Source of the DNA: CAYFZO01 sp964347615 | Lineage (GTDB): Bacteria; Pseudomonadota; Gammaproteobacteria; Poriferisulfidales; Oxydemutatoraceae | Length of the DNA: 64,000 bases | Reading direction: 5' to 3' | NCBI GenBank assembly: GCA_964347615.1 | Contig: CAYFZO010000007.1 | Location: 1-64,000 of the forward strand | Shown here: one piece after another, positions 1 through 8,799 of the stretch | Layout of the letters: each line of letters starts with the position of its first letter | How positions within the stretch are numbered: position 1 is the stretch's first letter | The notes under the pieces: model-generated | What the model was told of the DNA's origin: nothing | The model's database searches: none | Seen by the model: the letters and a program-made list of their open reading frames with translations, nothing else | Made by a program: the position numbers and the translations under genes

Positions 1-1
1 C

Positions 2-3000
2 GACGGAATGGCGCCTCGGGTGGCAACGATCCGGTTCACCTCGACCCCGCAAGACTCACAAGACCCGGGCGGCTACGTCGAGGGGGAGATAATCAAGGTT
101 GACGTGGTTTTCGACCGAGGGCTGGTGATAGACCCACCGATCACGGAGGGGGCTTCCTCCTCGCCGACGTTGGCGTTGCAGGTCGGAAACAGCCGACGCA
201 CCGCGACTTACGTGGTGGGAAGCAACGCCGCCGGCGGCATACTGAGTTTCGTCTACGCGGTCACAGTAGGCGACCTTGATGACAACGGCGTCAGCGTCGT
301 GCGAGACGGCTTGGAGCTGAACGGCGCGACCCTCACCGAGCCTGTAAACGACAACCCTGCGAACCTGAACGTGGATGATTTTCTTGCCGATTTTCCGGAG
401 CAAAAGGTCCGGGCTTTCCCTACCATATCGTTTGAAGAGAGCACAATTCAACCTGATGAGGGGGCAACGGTGAACGCGGTCTTCAACCTCAACGCTGCTG
501 TGCCGTGGCCGACCACCGTCCGTTACCGTCTTACGCCCGGTACGGCCGGCGCTGCCGACTACGTGGACGTGGCCGGCAACGGCGAGGTCGTCGTGCCTGC
601 AGACGCGACCAGCGGAACCATCCGGATCTTCATCGTGGACGATGACATTATCGAGCATATGCGCGATAGATTCAGCCTGAACCTGGTTGGTTCCGACGGC
701 TATGCACTGGGTTCACAGACCGAGATCGAAGTCGTTATCAGAGAGGGCGTCTGCGACAGGACAAGTGACATACGTAATACATTCTTACGCTTTCTCCCCG
801 GAACAAATCATTGTTCCGACGCAGACCGTACACCCGGATTTTCATCGATAACGTTTCCGGGAGGTTCAGTTCCAGCGTACAAAAGGGATGACTTCACCGA
901 CCATAATTTGAATAAACTATCCTTACGTTCATTGGAAATAAGGGGACATTATAGATTGACTACGCTGCCGGCGGGCCTGTTCGGCAATCGCCTTGAACGT
1001 TTATTGCTGCAAAACAACGCATTGGCCGCGTTGCCGGAGGATCTGTTCGCCGGTCTCGTTAAGCTTCAGGAGTTGCGACTGGAGGGCAACGATTTGACCA
1101 CGTTGCCGGAGAATCTGTTCGCCGGTCTCGTTAAGCTTCAGCAGTTGCGGCTGTACGGCAACGATTTGACCACGTTGCCGGAGAATCTGTTCGCCGATCT
1201 CGTTGATCTTCAGCGGTTGCGGCTGGACGACAACGATCTGACCACGTTGCCGGAGGGCGCGTTCTCGGGACTTTCGAGCCTGAGATCGCTTCAGTTGCAT
1301 GACAATCCCGGCGCTCCTTTCAGATTGGCGTTGGGTTTGGAACCGGCCGACGAAGCACCCGACGTCAATCCGGAAAGGCTGTCAAGCTTGCTTTCAACGT
1401 TCGAACCCGCGACGGTCGTCCTCACGCTGCGCAAAGGTGCGCCGTATCCGCTGACGCTCGCGCTGACGCCATCCGGCGTTGAACTATCCACCGATTCGGC
1501 GACGATTCCCGCGGGCAGCACGCAGAGCGTGGCGTTTGCCGTGACCCGAATCATGGGTGAAGATCGAGTCAGGGTTGATATTTCCGAGCCACCGCCGCCG
1601 AACGACTGCGATGGGAGTTGGAAACATCAAGGGCAATGCTTCACCGGTTTCGAAATCGTGGGCGGGCCGATAATCGATTTTGTCTACACCCGTAATGCGC
1701 CTCAGGTGTCAACGATCCGATTCGCCTCGGCCCCGCAAGACCCGGATGGCTACGACGAGGGGGAGGTAATCCAGGTTGACGTGGTTTTCGACCGAGGGCT
1801 GGTAATCTCACCGATCACGGAGGGGTCTTCCTCACCGACGCTGGCGTTGCAGATCGGAGCCGACCGACGCACCGCGACTTACGTGGTGGGAAGCAACGTC
1901 GTCGGCGGCATCCTGAGCTTCGTCTACGAGGTCAGAATAGGCGACTTTGATGACAACGGCGTCAGCGTCGCGCGAGACGGCTTGGAGCTGAACGGCACGA
2001 CCGTCACCGACGCTGTATTCAACGAACCTGCGAACCTGAACGTGGATGATTTTCTTGCCGATTTTCCGGAACAAAAGGTCCGGGCTTTCCCCACCATATC
2101 GTTTGAAGACAACGACATTCGACCTGCTGAGGGGGCAACGATGAACGCGGTCTTCAACTTCAGCGACGCCGTGGCGATGCCGACCACCGTCCGTTACGCC
2201 CTTGATCCCGGCACGGCCACCGCTGCCGACTACGTGGCCGGCAGCGGTGAGGTCATCGTGCCCGCGGACGCGACCAGCGGAACCATTCAGATTCCCATCG
2301 TGGACGATAACATTATCGAGCGAGTGCGCGATAGATTCCGCCTGAACTTGGTTGATTCCGAGGGCTATGAACTGGGTTCACCGGCCAGGGTTGAAGTCCG
2401 TATCAGAGAAGGCGTCTGCGACAGAACGCCGCCGGTCGCTGAGGCGATAAGAAAAGCTCGCGGCCGATCTCATTGTTCCGACGTAAGCAACGTGAACCCA
2501 ATTACAACACTGACAATTCGGGGAGAGTCCGTTTCAATGTATAGAAAGGATGACTTCGCCAACAACGATTTGAATATACTCTCCTTACGTTCATTGGCAA
2601 TAAGCGGACATCCTAGATTGACTGCATTGCCGGTGGGCGTGTACAGAAATACCCTTCGACAGTTGCAGCTGTACGACAACGCATTGGTCGCGTTGCCGGA
2701 GAATCTGTTCGCCGGTCTCGGTAATCTTTTGCGGTTGCGGCTGCACGGCAACCGCTTGACCGCGTTGCCGCCGGGCGCGTTCTCGGGACTTTCGAGCCTG
2801 AGATCGCTTCAGTTGCATGACAATCCCGGTGCTCCTTTCAGATTGGCGTTGGGCTTGGAAGCGGCCGACGTCAATCCGGAAAGGCTGTCAAGCTTGCTTT
2901 CAACGTCCGCCCCCGCGACGGTCAAACTCATGCTGCGCGAAGGCGCGCCGTATCCGTTGGCGTTTGATCTGACGGCATCCGGCGTTGAACTATCCGCCGA

Positions 3001-6000
3001 TTCGGTGACGATTCCCGCGGGCAACACGCAGAGCGAGATGTTCACCATGACCCGAATCACGAGTGACGATCGGGTCACGATCGCCCTTTCCGAACCGCCG
3101 TCGCCGCCGAACGACTGCCAGAGTCATTGGAAACACCAAGGGCAATGCTTCACCGGTTTCGAAATCGTGGGAGGGCCAATAATCGATTTTGTCTACGACG
3201 GAATGGAGCCTCAGGTGTCAACGATCCGATTCACCTCGACCCCGCAAGACCCGGACGGCTACGTCGAGGGGGAGGTAATCAAGGTTGACGTGGTTTTCGA
3301 CCGAGGGCTGGCAATCTCACCGATCACGGAGGGATCTTCCTCACCGACGCTGGCGTTGCAGATCGGAAACAGCCGACGCACCGCGACTTACGTGGTGGGA
3401 AGCAACGCCGGCGGCGGCGTACTGAGTTTCGTCTACAGGGTCAGAATGGGCGACTTTGATAACAACGGGGTCAGCGTCGTGCGAAACGGCCTGGAGCTGA
3501 ACGGCGCGACTGTCACCGAACCTGTAGGCAGCAGCCCCGCAAACCTAATATTGGAGGGTGGTCTTCTTGCCGATTTTCCGGGACACAAGGTTCCTGGGAG
3601 CTTGCCTTCGGTATCGTTTGAAGAGAGCGACATTGAACCTGCTGAGGGGGCAACGGTGAACGCGGTCTTCAACTTCAGCACCCCTGTGGCGATGCCGACC
3701 ACCGTCCTTTACGCCCTTACGTCCGGCACGGCCGACGCCAACGACTACGTGGCCGGCAACGGCGAGGTCGTCGTGCCCGCAGGCGAGACCAGCGGAACCA
3801 TCCGGATCTTCATCGTGGACGATGACATTATCGAGCACCCGCGCGATAGATTCGACCTGAGCTTGGTTGATTCCGACGGCTATGCACTGGGTTCACCGTC
3901 CAGGATTGAAATCACCATCAGAGAAGGCGTCTGCGACAGAACCCCGCAGGTCGCCGAGGCGATAAGACAATCTGGCGGCCAATCTCATTGTTCCGACGTA
4001 AGCGACCCCAGCGCCATTACACGGCTATCGATAGTCAACAACCCAGGTCTTACAACCCTGAAAGGAAGGGACTTCTTCGACCTCGACGGCCTGCAGCGTT
4101 TGGAACTGAACAACAACGGTTTGACCACGCTGCCGGCGGGCGTGTTCGACGCTCTCGGTCTCCTTACGGAGTTGCGGCTGAACGACAACGATTTGACCAC
4201 GCTGCCGGCGGGCACGTTCGCCGGGCTGCAGGCGCTGAGGACCTTGCAGTTTCAGAACAACCAAGTGGTCACGTGGCCGGCGAGTATTTTCAACGGGTTG
4301 AGCAATTTGCAAACGATAGATTTCGGAAGCAACGGGATAACGCAACTGCCGGACGATATCTTTGCGGACAACGGTAATTTGCAAACCTTGAGTCTGGGCG
4401 GCAACCGGCTCCGGGAAGTGCCGGAACAAGTGTTTTTCGGGTTCCCGCAGATGCGGAACCTGGCTTTCCACGGCAACCTATTGACCGAAATACCGGCGGG
4501 GGCTTTTCCCGGTTACGAGTTTCTGAATTGGTTGCGTTTTTCCGATAATCTATTGGAATCTCTGCCGCTGGGTGTGTTCTCGGACCTCAAAAGAGTAACT
4601 TGGTTGCGGTTTCACAACAATCGCTTGGCCTCGTTGCCGCCGGGCACGTTCTCGGGAGTACCCTCCAATCTCGCGGCGCTTACCCTGGACGGAAACCCCG
4701 GTGAGCCTTTCCGACTGAAGCTGAGATTTGAATTCGCCGGCGAGGAACAGGCACCGACGTTGACGGACGATCCGGTGGTTCTCCGGGCAACGCTGCGTGA
4801 AGGCGCGCCGTACGCTTTGGAAATCGGCCTTCAGGCGGCCCACGGAACGTTGTCCTCCACTGAAGTAGCGATCGAGGCCGGCAGCACGCGGAGCGGCACG
4901 TTCACGGTGACTCGCCTCCAAGGGGAGAATTCGGTGGCGGTGTCGTTTGCCGACGTATCTCCACCGCCGCCGCCCAGCAACTGCGCCAGTTGGCAACGAC
5001 GTCGCGGGCAGTGCTTCTCCGGCTTTGAAATCGTTTCCGACGCCGGGTTCGCCCTGGACGACCAGCCTCTCTCCGCCGTGTCGGGCGTCGCAATCACTTC
5101 GGCCCCGCTCTCAGGCGATACCTATGCGGCGGGTGATCCCAACGAGGAAATCGTCGTCGAGCTTCAATTCAGCGGGGAAATCGACGTGATCCAGGCGAAC
5201 GACGGAAGCTGGCCGTCGCTGGCGTTGGAGGTGGGTAACGAAACGCGGTTTGCGGTCTACGACGACGCAGAGAGTTCCACCGACAGATTGGTGTTCCGCT
5301 ACAAGCCGCAGGACGACGACGTCGACGATGACGGCATCAGCGTTCCTGTTGGAGCGTTGCGTCTCAACGGTGCGCTCATCCTCGACGCCGGCGTCCCCGT
5401 GCCCCTGAGTTCCCTAGGTTTGGGCGCCCATGCGATCCGGAACGCCCCGAACCATAAAGTGGACGTGCGGAACCTGCGGTTGTCGTTCAATCCGGCGGAA
5501 GTGACTTTGAGAGCGGGCGGCTCACCCGAGGTCGTGGCGTTGACGTTGGAAAGGGATGATTTGCTCCAGCCGGGCGAGACGGTGGTGGTGACGCTGACGC
5601 CGAGTCCGGGTCTCGAGGTGAGGTCGGAGTCGGGAGAGAGCCTGACGATGGTGACGCTGGGTCGCGGCGCCGAAGCGACCACGCGCGTGCGGGTCAGCGC
5701 GAACCGAGACGCCGACCACGCGACTCCCGACGCGGAAAGGCTGAGCGCGACGGCGCCGGCTTTATTGGACGACTCGCGGGTGGCTGAAACCACGCTGAGG
5801 GTCACGGTGGAACAACGCGAAATCAGGGTGTTGTTCGAGCCGGGACGGATTACATTGGTGCGTGGCGGCGCGGCGGCGGGAAGGACTTCGAGTGCGGTGA
5901 CGATGAGAACCGAGCCTGAGTTGCAGAGCGGCGAAGCGTTGGTGGTCTCGTTGAGCGCGGACGGCGTGACGCTGGTGAGTCCGACGGGGCCGGTGAGGTT

Positions 6001-8236
6001 GACCCCGGCAAACAACGCCGTGACCGTGACCCTTGCAGCGACGCGCCCGCTAAGCGCGCTCGGCGCGGTGTCCGCGACGCTGGACGAGGGCGCGTCGTTG
6101 CTCGGGAACGCACGGGTGACGACCGAGGTTCTCGCGGTCGAGGTCGTTCGCGGCGTGAACCTGTCGCTCTCCGGCCTCGCGGGTCAAGACTCGGTGAGGT
6201 TCGCCGCCGGCGACACGGCCGAGTTCAGGGTGACGACAGACCCGGTGCTCGAGGGGGATGAGCGGGTGACGGTGACCTTGAGCGTTGACCCGCGCCTGAG
6301 TTTGGAGAGCGCCGGTTCGGCGTTGATCGACGGCAATAAGCTGGTTTTGAATGCGATGAACCCGAGCGCCATGGTCGCTGTCGCCACGGATATACCGGAA
6401 CTGGATCTGGTCAACGGGGTTTCGGCGTCGGGCGCGGGCGAAAACGTCGGCGTCGTCGGCGAATTGCCGTCGCTTCAAGTGATAACCGACGCGGTGGATG
6501 AAGTGACGCTGGTGCTTTCGCCGCCGGTGGTCGAGGTTCAACAAGGCGGCAAAGCGCTGCTTCGCGTGACGACCGACCCGCAGTTGGGCATGCATCAGAG
6601 AACGTGGGTAACTCTGATGATCGAGCCGGCCGACGCAGGATTCAGTTTTGTCACCGACAGAAAATACTTCTTTCGCAACGCGAGCTCTTCGACTATGACG
6701 GTGCTCCTGAGCCGAGGGCAACCGATCCTTGAGATCGACGTGGTGTCGGCTTCGGACGCGGTCATCGGAAATACCGCCCAAGTCGTCCCCTCGTCGATGT
6801 TTGATAATAAAGGGGTGGAAGTCAACGTTGACAGACAGTCTCGCGTGACGCTGGAGGCGACGACGCCTCAGGTGGCTCTCAGCTTCACGCCCGCCGGCGT
6901 TTTGAAACTGGATCTGGACGAAGGCGCAAGCGGGATGGTGGAGCTAGGTTTCGACGGCTTTACGTTGCGCGGGAATCAGACGGCGGAGCTCGAGGTGTCG
7001 GTCGAGGGCGCAGGGCTGAGCCTGCAAGGCGGTTCGCCGAACCTGCAAGTGAGTTTGAGCACAGTCAACGTGACAGCGGAAGTGACGGTGTCGGCTGCGG
7101 CCGATGCGGTGCCGGTCGGGCATCTGGTGGTTCGGCCGATCAGCGGTGTCGAGTTGGTGGGCGGTATGGAAACGGCGTCGTTGCCGATCGAAGCGCAACA
7201 ATTGGTGCGTTTGGGTTTCGATCCGGACGTGGTGGAGATTCCTCGGAGCCGCAGTACGCAGTTCGAGGTGGTGATCGACCCGCCGTTGGTTGGAGATCGC
7301 CAGACGACGGTGACGCTGGAGATTTCAGATCCGGGTTTCACTTTCGACGGCGGAGGTACGCAGCATGAAATCAGGTTCGACGCGGGCAAGTCGAGCGAGA
7401 CGGTGACGGTGGCAACGACGGCGGCGCCCGGCTCGCCGGCGGCGGTGTCGGTGGAGGTGACCGCGTCCTCGGGCGTTCTGACTATAGGGCTGCCGAGTTT
7501 AAATTTGCGAGCGACGGTGCCTCGTGCGGCCCTCGACCTCACCCCCGACGGCGGTGCGCCTGGAGACGAGTTGGTACTGAATACGGGCATGGACAAGGCG
7601 GTGACGTTGAGCCTGCCGGACTTGACGCTGTTGGGCGACCACGTGGCGGTGTTCGGGGTGTCGGTCGAGGGTGAAGGGCTGAGTCTGCAAGGCGGTACGC
7701 AAGTGAGTTTGAGCGCAAGGAATATGACGGCGGAAGTGACGGTGTCGGCTTCGGGCCGGGCGGCGTCGGTCGGACGTCTGGTGGTCAGTCCGGTCAGCGG
7801 TATCGAGTTGTCCGGGGGAGCACAAGCGGCGACGTTGCCGATTCGCGTGTTGCAACGGGTGTCGTTGCGTTTCAATCCGACGGAGGTGAGGATTCGGCCG
7901 GATCGCACCGCGCGGTTCAATGTGGAGATCAGCCCGCCGTTGGCTGCGGATCGCTGGACGGTGGTGACACTGGAGATCTCAGGGCAGGATTTCACTTTCG
8001 GCGACGGAGGCACGCAGCATGAAATCAGGTTCGACGCGCGCAAGTCGCGCGAGACGGTGACGGTGGCAACGACGGCGACGCCCGGCTCGATGGCGTCGGT
8101 GTCGGTAGTAGCCACGCGCACGGCTTCGGGCGTTGATTTGGCGACGACGACGCCGAGGCTGTCGCTGACGGTGACTGAGGAGGCATTTGGCGTGATGTTG
8201 AGGATTCGGGTGTTCCTGGAAGGCGCGCTGGAGTAG
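2..8236 (+). CDS. Giant LRR / Calx-beta / SWM-repeat surface protein 1 (5' end outside window)
   Basis: The reading frame is open from the first full codon (base 2), so the start lies upstream; the ATG at 8 is internal to a module (DGMAPRV recurs inside the paralogues). Modules in order by nucleotide: SWM/cadherin-like domain 8-415, Calx-beta 418-745 (DDDIIE motif), LRR block 750-1310, SWM 1690-2090, Calx-beta 2095-2415, LRR 2420-2820, SWM 3205-3600, Calx-beta 3605-3930, LRR 3930-4700, SWM 5050-5460, then a beta-rich stalk to the stop with no LRRs. The LRRs are about 24 residues (LxxLxLxxNxLTTLPxxxFxGL) and each block is preceded by a CDRT...C pair resembling an N-terminal LRR cap. Calx-beta domains commonly bind calcium in extracellular proteins, so a secreted adhesin or recognition role is inferred. 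No enzyme domain or membrane anchor is visible. The protein ends LRIRVFLEGALE, as do the two downstream paralogues. Confidence 0.85.
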   Translation, partial: DGMAPRVATIRFTSTPQDSQDPGGYVEGEIIKVDVVFDRGLVIDPPITEGASSSPTLALQVGNSRRTATYVVGSNAAGGILSFVYAVTVGDLDDNGVSVVRDGLELNGATLTEPVNDNPANLNVDDFLADFPEQKVRAFPTISFEESTIQPDEGATVNAVFNLNAAVPWPTTVRYRLTPGTAGAADYVDVAGNGEVVVPADATSGTIRIFIVDDDIIEHMRDRFSLNLVGSDGYALGSQTEIEVVIREGVCDRTSDIRNTFLRFLPGTNHCSDADRTPGFSSITFPGGSVPAYKRDDFTDHNLNKLSLRSLEIRGHYRLTTLPAGLFGNRLERLLLQNNALAALPEDLFAGLVKLQELRLEGNDLTTLPENLFAGLVKLQQLRLYGNDLTTLPENLFADLVDLQRLRLDDNDLTTLPEGAFSGLSSLRSLQLHDNPGAPFRLALGLEPADEAPDVNPERLSSLLSTFEPATVVLTLRKGAPYPLTLALTPSGVELSTDSATIPAGSTQSVAFAVTRIMGEDRVRVDISEPPPPNDCDGSWKHQGQCFTGFEIVGGPIIDFVYTRNAPQVSTIRFASAPQDPDGYDEGEVIQVDVVFDRGLVISPITEGSSSPTLALQIGADRRTATYVVGSNVVGGILSFVYEVRIGDFDDNGVSVARDGLELNGTTVTDAVFNEPANLNVDDFLADFPEQKVRAFPTISFEDNDIRPAEGATMNAVFNFSDAVAMPTTVRYALDPGTATAADYVAGSGEVIVPADATSGTIQIPIVDDNIIERVRDRFRLNLVDSEGYELGSPARVEVRIREGVCDRTPPVAEAIRKARGRSHCSDVSNVNPITTLTIRGESVSMYRKDDFANNDLNILSLRSLAISGHPRLTALPVGVYRNTLRQLQLYDNALVALPENLFAGLGNLLRLRLHGNRLTALPPGAFSGLSSLRSLQLHDNPGAPFRLALGLEAADVNPERLSSLLSTSAPATVKLMLREGAPYPLAFDLTASGVELSADSVTIPAGNTQSEMFTMTRITSDDRVTIALSEPPSPPNDCQSHWKHQGQCFTGFEIVGGPIIDFVYDGMEPQVSTIRFTSTPQDPDGYVEGEVIKVDVVFDRGLAISPITEGSSSPTLALQIGNSRRTATYVVGSNAGGGVLSFVYRVRMGDFDNNGVSVVRNGLELNGATVTEPVGSSPANLILEGGLLADFPGHKVPGSLPSVSFEESDIEPAEGATVNAVFNFSTPVAMPTTVLYALTSGTADANDYVAGNGEVVVPAGETSGTIRIFIVDDDIIEHPRDRFDLSLVDSDGYALGSPSRIEITIREGVCDRTPQVAEAIRQSGGQSHCSDVSDPSAITRLSIVNNPGLTTLKGRDFFDLDGLQRLELNNNGLTTLPAGVFDALGLLTELRLNDNDLTTLPAGTFAGLQALRTLQFQNNQVVTWPASIFNGLSNLQTIDFGSNGITQLPDDIFADNGNLQTLSLGGNRLREVPEQVFFGFPQMRNLAFHGNLLTEIPAGAFPGYEFLNWLRFSDNLLESLPLGVFSDLKRVTWLRFHNNRLASLPPGTFSGVPSNLAALTLDGNPGEPFRLKLRFEFAGEEQAPTLTDDPVVLRATLREGAPYALEIGLQAAHGTLSSTEVAIEAGSTRSGTFTVTRLQGENSVAVSFADVSPPPPPSNCASWQRRRGQCFSGFEIVSDAGFALDDQPLSAVSGVAITSAPLSGDTYAAGDPNEEIVVELQFSGEIDVIQANDGSWPSLALEVGNETRFAVYDDAESSTDRLVFRYKPQDDDVDDDGISVPVGALRLNGALILDAGVPVPLSSLGLGAHAIRNAPNHKVDVRNLRLSFNPAEVTLRAGGSPEVVALTLERDDLLQPGETVVVTLTPSPGLEVRSESGESLTMVTLGRGAEATTRVRVSANRDADHATPDAERLSATAPALLDDSRVAETTLRVTVEQREIRVLFEPGRITLVRGGAAAGRTSSAVTMRTEPELQSGEALVVSLSADGVTLVSPTGPVRLTPANNAVTVTLAATRPLSALGAVSATLDEGASLLGNARVTTEVLAVEVVRGVNLSLSGLAGQDSVRFAAGDTAEFRVTTDPVLEGDERVTVTLSVDPRLSLESAGSALIDGNKLVLNAMNPSAMVAVATDIPELDLVNGVSASGAGENVGVVGELPSLQVITDAVDEVTLVLSPPVVEVQQGGKALLRVTTDPQLGMHQRTWVTLMIEPADAGFSFVTDRKYFFRNASSSTMTVLLSRGQPILEIDVVSASDAVIGNTAQVVPSSMFDNKGVEVNVDRQSRVTLEATTPQVALSFTPAGVLKLDLDEGASGMVELGFDGFTLRGNQTAELEVSVEGAGLSLQGGSPNLQVSLSTVNVTAEVTVSAAADAVPVGHLVVRPISGVELVGGMETASLPIEAQQLVRLGFDPDVVEIPRSRSTQFEVVIDPPLVGDRQTTVTLEISDPGFTFDGGGTQHEIRFDAGKSSETVTVATTAAPGSPAAVSVEVTASSGVLTIGLPSLNLRATVPRAALDLTPDGGAPGDELVLNTGMDKAVTLSLPDLTLLGDHVAVFGVSVEGEGLSLQGGTQVSLSARNMTAEVTVSASGRAASVGRLVVSPVSGIELSGGAQAATLPIRVLQRVSLRFNPTEVRIRPDRTARFNVEISPPLAADRWTVVTLEISGQDFTFGDGGTQHEIRFDARKSRETVTVATTATPGSMASVSVVATRTASGVDLATTTPRLSLTVTEEAFGVMLRIRVFLEGALE

Positions 8237-8330
8237 CCTCTCGACCCGCGGCGGGGTTTGCCTTCCCCGGTTTGTCTCCCCCTCCCGGTTTGCCCCCCGG
8301 GAGAGACACGAAGATAAGAGGAGACATATT

Positions 8331-8399
8331 ATGTGCTCCTTACACTCGCCCGCCCTGAAATTGACACCAAAATTGACACCGATTAGCCGGCTGGGGTAG
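8331..8399 (+). CDS. 22-codon small ORF, copy 1, between giant genes 1 and 2
   Basis: An ATG at 8331 follows an AGAGGAG Shine-Dalgarno-like sequence about 8 bases upstream and opens a 22-codon frame that begins MCSLHSP and ends LTPISRLG before TAG. A second copy of the same length stands at 18574-18642, also behind an AGGAG, with mostly conservative differences (L/P, T/S, R/Q and G/E). The length, start and ribosome site are all kept while the sequence drifts, which suggests translation. The peptide has no membrane segment and no family I recognise. It could be a leader peptide controlling the gene behind it, but here that gene is only a remnant. Alternatively it is noncoding sequence duplicated with the gene spacer. 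Confidence 0.4.
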   Translation: MCSLHSPALKLTPKLTPISRLG

Positions 8400-8462
8400 C
8401 CTGAATCCTTGAAACAGCTGCCAGCCAATACGGTTTTGTGTGCTTGACGTACAGCGAGATTG

Positions 8463-8668
8463 ATGAAAGCGCTTCCTCGAGAGGCCAGCTTTCTGATTTG
8501 CCGTTTGCGTGCCGTCGTCATGATTCCACGTACTCTCCTCTTCTTCGACAATCGAAGCTCATGCGCCGGCGGAACGACGGTCTTAGGTATCCCCGCTGGC
8601 TTACTGGCGGTCGCACTGACGGCGACGACTTTTTGCACACAAGCTCAACGGCGGTGATATCGTCTGAA
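8463..8668 (+). pseudogene. Beheaded 5' end of a fourth giant-gene paralogue (signal-peptide region only)
   Basis: This stretch aligns base for base with the start of giant gene 3 (18709-18915). It contains the shared LPREASFLICRLRA and TLLF segments, then a hydrophobic signal-peptide core and QAQ. In giant gene 3 the QAQ is followed by a Calx-beta domain (VISFEDNDI). Here the frame runs into a stop at 8655-8657, and the nucleotide similarity fades after about 8668. The homologous block actually begins at the end of giant gene 1 and includes the small ORF at 8331. I read it as the remnant of a paralogue whose body was lost, probably by recombination between repeats. It could instead be a short secreted peptide of about 64 residues. 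Confidence 0.6.
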
Positions 8669-8799
8669 GACGTCGTCGAATTCGTCAAGATGGAGGCAAG
8701 GAACGAACGCCGCGTTGGTGTCTTCCGGTGCTCGTTTGAACTCTTGAACGTCGCCCCCTCCTATCTGTAGGAAGAAGAGCCTCATCCGTCTACGTCATA

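Noticed and set aside
6976..8121. Long minus-strand frames antisense to the giant genes (for example the 381-codon frame here)
   Set aside because: They mirror the codon bias of the plus-strand repeats and recur at the same place in each paralogue; no start context or recognisable protein.
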